DNA of 64,000 nt from Geobacillus thermodenitrificans subsp. thermodenitrificans DSM 465 (GTDB lineage Bacteria; Bacillota; Bacilli; Bacillales; Anoxybacillaceae). Positions 13,732 through 23,406 of the stretch are shown here, piece by piece. The position numbers and the translations under genes were made by a program. Under the pieces are notes generated by a model. That model worked only from the letters and a program-made list of their open reading frames with translations. It was not told the DNA's origin and made no database searches. Within the stretch, counting starts at the first letter, position 1, and each line of letters begins with the position of its first letter. The stretch covers positions 17,458 to 81,457 of the forward strand of contig NZ_AYKT01000015.1 in NCBI RefSeq assembly GCF_000496575.1, written 5' to 3'.

Positions 13732-15162
13732 ATGAATTTTGAAACGGTCATCGGACTTGAGGTGCACGTCGAGCTGAAAACAAAATCGAAAATTTTCTCA
13801 AGCAGCCCGAACGCATTCGGTGCGCCCCCGAATACGCAAACGAACGTCATCGATTTAGGGTATCCGGGTGTGCTGCCGGTCTTGAACCGGCAAGCGGTCG
13901 AGTTTGCGATGAAGGCGGCGATGGCGTTAAACTGCGAAATCGCGACCGAGACAAAATTTGACCGCAAAAACTATTTTTATCCGGACAACCCGAAGGCGTA
14001 CCAAATTTCGCAATACGACCAACCGCTTGGCAAAAACGGTTGGATTGAAATTGAAGTGAACGGGAAAAAGAAAAAAATCGGCATCACCCGCATCCATCTC
14101 GAGGAAGATGCCGGTAAATTGATGCATACAGGCGACGGCTATTCGCTTGTTGACTTTAACCGTCAAGGGACGCCACTTATTGAGATCGTCTCCGAGCCGG
14201 ACATCCGCTCGCCGGAAGAAGCGTACGCCTACTTGGAAAAATTAAAAGCGATCATCCAATATACCGGCGTTTCCGACTGCAAAATGGAAGAAGGGTCGCT
14301 TCGCTGCGACGCCAATATTTCGCTTCGCCCGCTCGGTTCGGACAAGTTCGGTACAAAAACGGAATTGAAAAACCTCAACTCATTCAACTTCGTCCGCATG
14401 GGGCTCGAGTACGAGGCGAAACGGCAAGAGAAAATTTTGCTCTCCGGTGGCGTCATCCGTCAAGAAACGCGGCGGTTTGACGAAGCGACGAAAACGACCG
14501 TTTTGATGCGCGTCAAAGAAGGTTCGGAAGACTACCGTTACTTCCCAGAGCCGGATTTGGTCATGCTTTACATTGACGACGAATGGAAAGAGCGCGTCCG
14601 CGCCTCGATTCCGGAGCTGCCGGACGCCCGCCGGAAGCGGTATGTCGAAGAGTGGGGCTTGCCAGAATATGACGCCAAAGTGCTCACACTGACAAAAGAA
14701 ATGGCCGACTTCTTTGAAGCGACCGTTGCGAACGGCGCTGATCCGAAACTGGCGTCGAACTGGCTCATGGTAGAAGTATCCGGTTACTTAAACTCCGAAC
14801 AAAAAGAGCTTCATGACATCGCCTTGACGCCGGAAAGTCTAGCTGGGATGATCAAGCTCATCCAAAACGGCACGATTTCGTCGAAAATCGCGAAAAAAGT
14901 GTTTAAAGAGCTCGTTGAACACGGCGGCGATCCAGAGAAAATCGTCAAAGAAAAAGGGCTTGTGCAAATTTCCGACGAAGGAGCGCTGCGCAAAATCGTG
15001 CTAGAAGTGCTAGATGCCAACCCGCAGTCGGTGGAAGACTATAAAAACGGTAAAGACCGTGCGCTCGGCTTCCTCGTTGGCCAAGTGATGAAAGCAACGA
15101 AAGGGCAAGCGAACCCGCCGCTTGTCAACAAGCTGCTTGTTGAAGAAATCAATAAGCGATAA
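13732..15162 (+). CDS. gatB: Asp-tRNA(Asn)/Glu-tRNA(Gln) amidotransferase subunit B
   Basis: GatB binds the mischarged tRNA and activates it with ATP before amide transfer. The 476-residue protein opens with [14 protein letters not shown] and holds the cradle-domain segments [17 protein letters not shown] and [13 protein letters not shown]; the C-terminal YqeY-like tail domain is present ([18 protein letters not shown]). Length is normal for the family. It is the last gene of the operon and is followed by a strong terminator. To its right the order departs from the B. subtilis arrangement for about 40 kb. Confidence 0.97.
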   Translation: MNFETVIGLEVHVELKTKSKIFSSSPNAFGAPPNTQTNVIDLGYPGVLPVLNRQAVEFAMKAAMALNCEIATETKFDRKNYFYPDNPKAYQISQYDQPLGKNGWIEIEVNGKKKKIGITRIHLEEDAGKLMHTGDGYSLVDFNRQGTPLIEIVSEPDIRSPEEAYAYLEKLKAIIQYTGVSDCKMEEGSLRCDANISLRPLGSDKFGTKTELKNLNSFNFVRMGLEYEAKRQEKILLSGGVIRQETRRFDEATKTTVLMRVKEGSEDYRYFPEPDLVMLYIDDEWKERVRASIPELPDARRKRYVEEWGLPEYDAKVLTLTKEMADFFEATVANGADPKLASNWLMVEVSGYLNSEQKELHDIALTPESLAGMIKLIQNGTISSKIAKKVFKELVEHGGDPEKIVKEKGLVQISDEGALRKIVLEVLDANPQSVEDYKNGKDRALGFLVGQVMKATKGQANPPLVNKLLVEEINKR

Positions 15163-15165
15163 ATC

Positions 15166-15201
15166 AAAAGACAAGGCTGCTGACCGGCAGCCTTGTCTTT
15201 T
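15166..15201 (+). terminator. Intrinsic terminator of gatCAB
   Basis: AAAAGACAAGGCTGC pairs with GCAGCCTTGTCTTTT (15187-15201), a perfect 15-bp stem followed by a T-rich stretch. Confidence 0.9.
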
Positions 15202-15234
15202 CATTTTATTTTTTAGACTTTTAAAAAAATACAA

Positions 15235-15263
15235 TTGACATCCCTCAATGGAAATGATAGATT
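15235..15263 (+). promoter_or_regulatory. Sigma-A promoter of the sulfhydrylase gene
   Basis: TTGACA (15235-15240) and TAGATT (15258-15263) with a 17-base spacer, about 85 bases upstream of the start codon. The leader is too short for a SAM riboswitch. Confidence 0.7.
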
Positions 15264-15274
15264 TTTAGACAAAA

Positions 15275-15291
15275 CCAACTGAATTAGTTGG
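15275..15291 (+). promoter_or_regulatory. Palindrome at the transcription start, possible operator
   Basis: CCAACT-GAATT-AGTTGG lies 12 bases after the -10 box, at the likely start of the transcript. It could be a repressor site or a short 5' hairpin; no regulator is assigned. Confidence 0.4.
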
Positions 15292-15297
15292 ATATAG

Positions 15298-16653
<1,356 letters not shown>

Positions 16654-16710
16654 TGGGCATCAACAGATGCGTATACAACACTACCATGAAATTTAGGGAT
16701 TGAGAAGTGA

Positions 16711-16757
16711 GGGCTGAACTAAAACGCACGCGCGTTTTGGATCAGCCCTGCTTTTTT
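16711..16757 (+). terminator. Intrinsic terminator after metY
   Basis: GGGCTGAACTAAAACGC pairs with GCGTTTTGGATCAGCCC across the loop ACGC, followed by TGCTTTTTT. Confidence 0.85.
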
Positions 16758-17220
16758 ACTCCCAAAGAAGAATTGAGCTCATTCTAGTCGGATAGCGACT
16801 GCCATCAAAAGAAAGATGCCTTTTTTATATGGAAAGAGGATAGATCATTGACACACTTGTGGTGTAGAAATTCGTGAGGGGTGTGCTCATTTTAAACGTG
16901 CAACTGTACGAAGTGCAGATCTAATGTTCATTGAATAATCAAATGGAAGTGATTGAGCGAACCGAATAGTGCCCTGTATTTGAAAAGAATGCGGAGCGCT
17001 TTCGTGTAGCGGTCTTCCTCGTTACGTCAACTGCACCATCCTGATCTTGAACAAGCAAGTCGTCATGTAGAAGATGTTGTGTATTTTGCCAATAACCTTT
17101 TGAGATAGTCTCGTATACACAATAAATTTAAGAACATTATAAAAAATATATACAAATACATTAGAAAAATATTAGAATTTCCATTTATGCTAAATGTCGA
17201 AAAAAGGTTTTTTGTTTTGG
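16758..17220. other. Non-coding region upstream of the lantibiotic cluster
   Basis: No intact gene is seen. The DNA becomes markedly AT-rich from about 17090, marking the shift in base composition at the border of the lantibiotic cluster. Confidence 0.4.
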
Positions 17221-17289
17221 CATTAACTATTTGATGAAAAAGGCAGGAATTCATAATCGTTTTGTACATCTTTCATCAAGTAGTTAATG
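17221..17289 (+). promoter_or_regulatory. 19-bp inverted repeat in the promoter region of the lantibiotic precursor gene
   Basis: The left arm (17221-17239, beginning CATTAACTAT) and right arm (17271-17289, ending GTAGTTAATG) are reverse complements at 18 of 19 positions, separated by 31 bases. The right arm ends 35 bases before the precursor start codon, so it overlaps the expected promoter (TTGTAC at 17262 as a possible -35). It is a candidate operator for the LanR regulator encoded at 25024 or a transcript hairpin. Confidence 0.6.
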
Positions 17290-17324
17290 ATAAATATCAA
17301 CAATAAAAAGGAGGAAATGAAAGA

Positions 17325-17495
17325 ATGGCGAAGTTTGATGATTTTGATTTGGACATTGTGGTGAAAAAACAGGACGACGTGGTACAACCGAACGTGACGA
17401 GTAAATCTCTTTGTACGCCAGGTTGTATCACAGGTGTGTTAATGTGTCTCACGCAAAATTCTTGTGTATCTTGTAACTCTTGCATTCGATGCTAA
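17325..17495 (+). CDS. geoAI: Class I lantibiotic precursor peptide (geobacillin I type)
   Basis: The 56-residue prepeptide starts MAKFDDFDLDIVVKK; FDLD at residues 7-10 is the class I leader box recognised by LanB and LanC. A leader of about 23 residues ending VVQPN is followed by a 33-residue core starting VTSKSLCTPGC, the nisin-like lipid II-binding A/B ring region (nisin: ITSISLCTPGC). The core has nine Ser/Thr and seven Cys, enough for seven thioether rings, and ends with a Cys-dense tail C-VSC-NSC-IRC. As I recall it, this matches geobacillin I of G. thermodenitrificans NG80-2. AAGGAGG lies 10 bases before the ATG. It heads the cluster; lanB, lanT, lanC, lanRK and immunity genes follow. 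Confidence 0.95.
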   Translation: MAKFDDFDLDIVVKKQDDVVQPNVTSKSLCTPGCITGVLMCLTQNSCVSCNSCIRC

Positions 17496-17651
17496 TGGTT
17501 TCGATTGATCACACATTCATTGAACCATGTGAGCGTTAAATCACGCTAACAAGGTCGATCATAGGCTAACTTCCGACAAAAAAGAAAAAGGGAATTTGGC
17601 ACTTACATTCACCCTTGATCGACAATCGTCAAGGAGGAGAAGGATTAGTAA

Positions 17652-17691
17652 GGACAAGGGCAGAAATAAAGAGGATAAGAAGCCCTTGTCC
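17652..17691 (+). terminator. Hairpin downstream of the precursor gene, likely partial terminator
   Basis: GGACAAGGGC (17652-17661) and GCCCTTGTCC (17682-17691) form a perfect 10-bp stem with a 20-base loop, followed by ATTCTTGATTTTTCC. Such structures after a lanA gene typically allow high precursor mRNA with limited read-through into lanB (known for nisin and subtilin); its role here is inferred. Confidence 0.6.
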
Positions 17692-17853
17692 ATTCTTGAT
17701 TTTTCCTTAGATCATCTTGGAATGGTCCATGACTCATTATATCTCGGGTGAGACAGACATGATAGGGCCACCCGATGTTTTTGATGACATCAAGCATAAA
17801 AAACAAGCAATGCTAATATCTTTTGACTTGCATATACATCTCGCCCGCTCAGA

Positions 17854-18189
17854 ATGAAACAGACCGGATTATTTTATGAAAGAAAAAACTGGGCGATAAA
17901 AGGGATTGGAGTGATAACGTTTGCTACATGTAGTTGCGTTAGGCACGACTGATTTGCGGCCCTACCCCATCAGAATGTTGTGAACCCACAGACAGGTGTC
18001 ATTATTCCTCAGTCTGTTGTTTCAAAAACAAAGTCGATAAGTTTGAAGGAAGGGCAAACTGCTCAAACATGAAGTATCACAACAATTTTTGAAACACCCC
18101 GCAAAAACCAAATGTCGTTTCGAAAGCAACACAAGATTGGGCCGCCAGCTTTCTGCTTCGTACGAGGCAGAAGGTGTCAGCTGCTTTAG
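17854..18189 (+). pseudogene. Decayed reading frame between precursor gene and lanB
   Basis: One frame runs for 112 codons interrupted by only two internal stops. It begins MKQTGLFYERKNWAIKG, continues through a hydrophobic stretch (GIGVITFATCSC), then after a stop reads VVNPQTGVIIPQSVVSK, and after another stop SITTIFETPRKNQ. This looks like a formerly secreted or membrane-anchored protein, but I do not recognise the family. It could be the remains of a gene once belonging to the cluster (for example the missing leader protease), but nothing shows a protease motif. Confidence 0.3.
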
Positions 18190-18269
18190 TATGGAATGTA
18201 TGTATAGTTCCGTATAGAATCCCCTTTTAACTTATGGAGATGGTGAATGATTGAGTAGGAGGCTTTATT

Positions 18270-21200
18270 ATGAACGATCTTGTCTTTAAAAACATCGATA
18301 CGTTTATGATTCGAACACCGGTTTTATCAGTAGACAACTATTTAAGATTTTTTGATCAAAAATTGACTGAGGGAGAAATGAAAGAGCGTCTGTTGGAAAT
18401 TTGTCATAACCCTGTATTTAGAGAGAGTATCTTAGTAGCGAGTAAAAGTTTATATAATAAAATGATTGATTTTTGCAACGGCAAGGAAATAAAAAAATAC
18501 GATTATTTTATCAAAGCCATTTATAAGTATTTGATAAGAATTAGCACGAGACCAACGCCATTTGGTCTTTTTGCAGGAGTAGACTTTGGTGAATACACGG
18601 ATGAAAATACATCAATAAGATATGGAACGAATAAATATAAGAAATTTGCTAGGCCAGATTTAGAATGGCTGATGAAGATTGTAAAGAAATTGGAACAAGA
18701 ACAATATGAGCAATTATGGTTCACGGTGAATGACAGTATATTTTTAAAAGGAGAACGGGCATATTTACTACATTCGACACGAAAAGACGATGACAAGCGA
18801 GTCAATGAAATCAGCGTCAGAGTCACCCTTCCTTTTAAAATCACGTGTGAATTAGCTCGTCACTTGATCCATTACCAAACATTAAAAAAAGAATTAATAA
18901 AACAATTTCCAAATACGAGTGAGGAAAAAATTGAACGTTTTCTCAAGCAACTAATAGAAAACGAATTTTTAATTTCCAATCTCCGCCCACCATTAACAGT
19001 AATGGATCAGCTTGATTATCTGATAAAGCGATTGAAAGAAAGCCATATAGAAGAGTGGAGTAACGAATTAATTGATATTCAACAAAAGATTCGCACATAT
19101 ACCATGACCCCGTTAGGAGAAGGGGAGCAAATATATAAAGAGTTACATAAAAAAATGAAAAAGTTAGCCGATACCAAAAATGTGTTACAAGTTGATATGA
19201 AGTTAAACTTACAAGAAAAGAAACTGAACAAGCAAGTGATAAAAGATGTAAATGAACTAATGCACATACTTCTACCTTTTTCGATGACCTATCAACAAAC
19301 AGATTCTCCACTTTCGAGGTACAAGCAAGAATTTATCGAAAAATATGGGGTGGACAGAGAAGTTCCTTTACTAGAAATGCTTGATAATGATCTTGGTATA
19401 GGAGCACCTATGGATTATACAAACCCGAAAAACGCAAGACTCGCTGTAGGTGTGCCCCATCAATTGATTGATGAGCAGTTAAGAGAATATTTTCTTCATA
19501 AATATATCGAGGCGGTTAAAGACAAAAAAAGTATAACAATAACAGAAGACGAGATAAAAGAATTGGGTCTAGATGATTATGATTACCAAAGCATCCCGGA
19601 TTCATTAGACATTAACGTCATTGTAAAATGTGACTCGGAACAAGATCTTGAGAACAATCATTTCAAATACTATATTGGCCCTAATTTAGGATCGACCCAT
19701 GCGGGGAAAAGTTTTGGAAGGTTTTCTTATATGATGGAAGGGGAAGAGAAACTCTTCGAAACGTTAAATAAAGAAATGTTGAACTTGAATAATGATAGTG
19801 GCGAGTATGTAACTTGTGAGCTTGTTTATTTGCCAAATGAAACGAGACATGCCAATGTGACAAGAAATATTCATAACAGCGAATACGAACTTGCGTTGTT
19901 TACTAACAACAGCAAAGATGAATATCATCGATTGAGCTTAAATGATATTTTGATCGGCATAGAGAACGATATGTTTTATGCCAAAAGCAAAACACTAAAT
20001 AAAAAGTTGATTATTACTATGAATAATATGTTGAATACACAAAATGCCCCGAATGCGATTCGTTTTTTGTATGATATAAGCTTAGATGGCAAAAAAATTT
20101 GGTGTAATTTCCCTTGGGATACAATCTTTCAAGACTATGCTTACATACCGGCAATTGAATACAAAAATTTCGTCATAGCACCGCGAAAATGGGTGATCAA
20201 TAAGATTATTAAAACAAACGACAAAATTAGTTTTACGGAATTTGAAAAACGCTTTAAAAAATTTTGTTCTGATTATGATGTGCCGAAATATGTTTATTTG
20301 ACTTTTGCAGATAATCGGATTTTGTTGAATACAGAGGATGAAAATTGTTTAAGAATTCTTCATCACGAATTTAACAATAGATACGGAAACATTATTCTAA
20401 GTTCTTATGAAGAGGCTGATCTTCATTTAGTTAAAGATGATGACGAAAAAGAGTATGTTTGTGAATTGGTCATTCCGTTAGTGAAAGTGAAACAAGAAAA
20501 TCGTCAATGGTATGCCAAAGCGAAAAAATCAAATCATATCCCAAGTTTTTCAGATATAAGAGTCAAGTTGCCTTTTGAAAATTGGCTTTATTTAAAATTG
20601 TACGGTGTCCATTCTAGAGCGGATGATTTCATCGCCTTTTATCTTTCAGAATATTGTCGCGAAAAATTGGCTAAAGGAGAAATTGAAAAATATTTCTTTA
20701 TACGGTATGCCGACCCGGAGCAACATATAAGATTAAGGCTGAATGCCAGTGAAGAGAAACTTCTACAGATTTATCCGGATATGAAACAATGGCTGCGAAC
20801 GTTAATCGAAAAAAGAGTGGTGAGTCGTTTTTCCATCGACTGCTATGAAAGAGAAATTGAGCGTTATGGTGGAACAGAATTGATCGATCTTGCAGAAAAC
20901 TTATTTTTCTTCGATAGCATAGTAGTAGAGGACATATTAAAGTTAAAACGTTTGAAACATATTCAATTTAGCGATGAAGTGATCGGAATGGTTTCCATCA
21001 TTCATTATATGGAACAGTTCGGCCTAAATTATGAAAGTCAATTGGATTTCTTGCAACAGCAAGTCAACAAACAAGACTATCGTGAAGATTTTCAAAAGAA
21101 TCGATCTGTTTACATGAAAGTTTGTAATACGGATAATGATTGGCAAGGGTTAAGAGACACTGATGAGGGGATGTTATTATTAAACGTTTTGAACCAAAGA

Positions 21201-21410
21201 AACAGAAGCATAAAAGAGTATGCAAGCAAGATCCAGGACGGTCTCGAAGCTTCTTCTGAATTATCTATTTTAGACAGTGTGGTTCATTTACACTGTAACA
21301 GGCTATTCGGCATTGATCGAGAATTTGAAAAGAAAATCCGTACATTAGTTGCCCATACGTTATATGCATTAAAGTATATTAAAGCTCATGGATTAGTGTT
21401 AAAAAATTAA
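18270..21410 (+). CDS. geoB: Class I lanthipeptide dehydratase LanB
   Basis: This 1046-residue full-length LanB dehydrates Ser and Thr of the precursor core using glutamyl-tRNA(Glu). The N-terminal glutamylation domain shows the hallmark RISTRPTPFGLFAGVDF near residues 91-107; the C-terminal elimination (thiopeptide-type) domain includes FFIRYADPEQHIRLRL and ends near HCNRLFGIDREFEKKIR, as in NisB (about 990 residues) and SpaB. TAGGAGG lies seven bases upstream of the ATG. It is 774 bases downstream of the precursor gene. The DNA is AT-rich compared with gatCAB. It should act in a membrane-associated complex with LanC and LanT. Confidence 0.95.
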   Translation: MNDLVFKNIDTFMIRTPVLSVDNYLRFFDQKLTEGEMKERLLEICHNPVFRESILVASKSLYNKMIDFCNGKEIKKYDYFIKAIYKYLIRISTRPTPFGLFAGVDFGEYTDENTSIRYGTNKYKKFARPDLEWLMKIVKKLEQEQYEQLWFTVNDSIFLKGERAYLLHSTRKDDDKRVNEISVRVTLPFKITCELARHLIHYQTLKKELIKQFPNTSEEKIERFLKQLIENEFLISNLRPPLTVMDQLDYLIKRLKESHIEEWSNELIDIQQKIRTYTMTPLGEGEQIYKELHKKMKKLADTKNVLQVDMKLNLQEKKLNKQVIKDVNELMHILLPFSMTYQQTDSPLSRYKQEFIEKYGVDREVPLLEMLDNDLGIGAPMDYTNPKNARLAVGVPHQLIDEQLREYFLHKYIEAVKDKKSITITEDEIKELGLDDYDYQSIPDSLDINVIVKCDSEQDLENNHFKYYIGPNLGSTHAGKSFGRFSYMMEGEEKLFETLNKEMLNLNNDSGEYVTCELVYLPNETRHANVTRNIHNSEYELALFTNNSKDEYHRLSLNDILIGIENDMFYAKSKTLNKKLIITMNNMLNTQNAPNAIRFLYDISLDGKKIWCNFPWDTIFQDYAYIPAIEYKNFVIAPRKWVINKIIKTNDKISFTEFEKRFKKFCSDYDVPKYVYLTFADNRILLNTEDENCLRILHHEFNNRYGNIILSSYEEADLHLVKDDDEKEYVCELVIPLVKVKQENRQWYAKAKKSNHIPSFSDIRVKLPFENWLYLKLYGVHSRADDFIAFYLSEYCREKLAKGEIEKYFFIRYADPEQHIRLRLNASEEKLLQIYPDMKQWLRTLIEKRVVSRFSIDCYEREIERYGGTELIDLAENLFFFDSIVVEDILKLKRLKHIQFSDEVIGMVSIIHYMEQFGLNYESQLDFLQQQVNKQDYREDFQKNRSVYMKVCNTDNDWQGLRDTDEGMLLLNVLNQRNRSIKEYASKIQDGLEASSELSILDSVVHLHCNRLFGIDREFEKKIRTLVAHTLYALKYIKAHGLVLKN

Positions 21411-21412
21411 AG

Positions 21413-21580
21413 ATGTTATCCATTTGTCCAAGCATTGGGGAGACGATATATAAATGGACCCACGACTTGGACTTTTTTCAACAAAAGCTCGACAAGCTCT
21501 CTTCTGTGTATTCAGGTGAAAAAACTTTTATGACGGGAAGAAGATCTCATTTTAGCATGCGGGGATTGAAAATGTTATGA
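21413..21580 (+). CDS. Uncharacterised 55-residue ORF fitted between lanB and lanT
   Basis: This reading frame begins with an ATG two bases after the lanB stop and ends with a TGA that overlaps the lanT start codon (ATGA), so all three frames are linked by coupling-type junctions. The product begins MLSICPSIGETIYKWTHDL and ends MRGLKML; it is mildly basic and has no clear membrane span. It has no Shine-Dalgarno sequence of its own, and lanT lacks a good one as well, which fits translational coupling. I know no homologue; the LanB C-terminus is already complete upstream. An inverted repeat (GTCCAAG at 21426, CTTGGAC at 21466, then six T) lies inside and could also be a weak terminator. Confidence 0.45.
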   Translation: MLSICPSIGETIYKWTHDLDFFQQKLDKLSSVYSGEKTFMTGRRSHFSMRGLKML

Positions 21581-23406
21581 ATATAAAAGAGTATGATGAT
21601 CACGTTACTATCAAAGATATTGTGAAATCAATAAGGATAGTTCCCAAGACGCTTGTTCTTATAAAGAACGTCGACAAACAAAGTTTTTTTATCATTATTT
21701 TCTTAAGCTTATTAATGGGAGGCGCACCGATTGTTACATTGCTCGGTTCGCAAAACTTGTTGAATGCAATCGGGTCCCAAAATATTCATATTATTATATC
21801 GGCATTGATCTTTTATATTTCTGCTGTTTTACTCAGCGAGATCATCAGCAGTTTCATGGAATATTACCAAAATAAGTTTCAAACTCTCATCAACTACAAA
21901 CTTAATTTGCAAATCATGGACAAGTGTACAAGATTGTCTTTACGGCATTTTGAGGATGCCGAAGTTTATGATATGTTGCAAAGAGTACAGAATGAAACGC
22001 CGTATAAGCCATTTGAAGTGTTTTTATCCATATTAGGTGCAATATCGGCGATTGTAACCTTTTTTTCATCGATGATGATTCTGATCCATTGGAAACCGTG
22101 GGTGTTGATTATATTAATCTTCATACCACTCGTTTTTTCTTTTTATTTTTTCAAGATTGGCCAAAGAGAGTTTAATGTTAGTTGGTTGCGTGCACCGGAA
22201 AAAAGGAAATCATGGTATTTGTCTTACCTAATGACAAGAGACAACACGTTCAAAGAAGTCAAAATATATAACTTGGCAGGCTATATTTTGAACAAATTTA
22301 AAGAAATCAACAAAACGTTCGTCGGGCAGGATATCCATCTTTTTAAAAGAAGAACGGTTTTTACATTTATTTTTGAGCTCGTTGAACAAATATGTATCAA
22401 TACCGTACTTGTTATCATCATCATTTCGGCGTTGGCAGGTGAAATCCTTATAGGTCACGTCGTGGGGCTTATTCAGGCCTTGAACTTAATTTCTAGCAAC
22501 TCTAAGAAAATATTGAATATCATCCATTCCTTGTATAAAAACAATTTATATATCAACCAACTGTTTGAATTTTTGGGGTTAGACGAAGAAGTATTGGACA
22601 AAGGAGATCGATTCGTATCAGGGATAGACAAAATCGAAAATATTAAGATAAGAAATTTAACGTTTCGTTATCCAACGAATCCAAAAGTAGTATTGAAAAA
22701 TATTAACCTCGACATCAACAAAGGGGAAAGAATAGCCATCGTCGGTGCAAATGGATCAGGAAAAAGCACCCTTATAAAACTTTTATTGAAATTGTATGAG
22801 CACGATGAGGATAGCATTTTTTATAATGGTGTGTCCATCAATGATTTGGATACGGAACAATTGAGAAAAAACATTGCCGTGTTGTTCCAAGATTTTGTGA
22901 AGTATGAATTGAAATTAAGGGAAAACGTGGGGTTTGGCGATATTACGCGCATTGATCGTGACGGAGAATTAAAACAAGCCATGGAGAGGGCGAGAGTAAA
23001 TTTTATCGAGGATTTAGATACTCAGCTTGGTTTATGGTTTGTCGACGGTGTTCAGCTTTCGGGAGGACAGTGGCAAAAAGTAGCGATTGCTAGGGCGTTA
23101 TTTCGGGATGCATCCGTATATATATTGGATGAACCTAGCTCGGCACTGGATCCCATTTCCGAGAAAGAAGTCATTGATATGTTTATCAATATGACAAAAG
23201 ATAAAATTGGTATCTTTATCTCACATCGTCTATCAACAGCTAAACTTGCCGATAAAATCGTAGTAATGAATGATGGTGAAATTGTCGGTATAGGTACGCA
23301 TTGGGAATTGTTAGCTACGAATGAGTTATACAGAAGAATGTATGAATTGGAAGCTTTGAAAAACGAGGAGGAGTATGAGCATCTCAATGAAAGCGCTGGT
23401 TTGTAA
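21577..23406 (+). CDS. geoT: Lantibiotic ABC exporter LanT
   Basis: This 609-residue half-transporter with fused membrane and ATPase domains exports the modified precursor with leader attached. There are about six membrane segments in residues 40-310. The nucleotide-binding domain holds Walker A GANGSGKST (about residues 390-398), the signature LSGGQWQKVAIARAL and Walker B VYILDEPSSALD (Asp518/Glu519 region). There is no N-terminal C39 peptidase domain, as usual for class I NisT-type transporters, so leader removal needs a separate protease. No strong ribosome site precedes the ATG; it overlaps the stop of the 55-codon ORF by one base. Its 3' end overlaps lanC by 32 bases. Confidence 0.93.
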   Translation: MNIKEYDDHVTIKDIVKSIRIVPKTLVLIKNVDKQSFFIIIFLSLLMGGAPIVTLLGSQNLLNAIGSQNIHIIISALIFYISAVLLSEIISSFMEYYQNKFQTLINYKLNLQIMDKCTRLSLRHFEDAEVYDMLQRVQNETPYKPFEVFLSILGAISAIVTFFSSMMILIHWKPWVLIILIFIPLVFSFYFFKIGQREFNVSWLRAPEKRKSWYLSYLMTRDNTFKEVKIYNLAGYILNKFKEINKTFVGQDIHLFKRRTVFTFIFELVEQICINTVLVIIIISALAGEILIGHVVGLIQALNLISSNSKKILNIIHSLYKNNLYINQLFEFLGLDEEVLDKGDRFVSGIDKIENIKIRNLTFRYPTNPKVVLKNINLDINKGERIAIVGANGSGKSTLIKLLLKLYEHDEDSIFYNGVSINDLDTEQLRKNIAVLFQDFVKYELKLRENVGFGDITRIDRDGELKQAMERARVNFIEDLDTQLGLWFVDGVQLSGGQWQKVAIARALFRDASVYILDEPSSALDPISEKEVIDMFINMTKDKIGIFISHRLSTAKLADKIVVMNDGEIVGIGTHWELLATNELYRRMYELEALKNEEEYEHLNESAGL

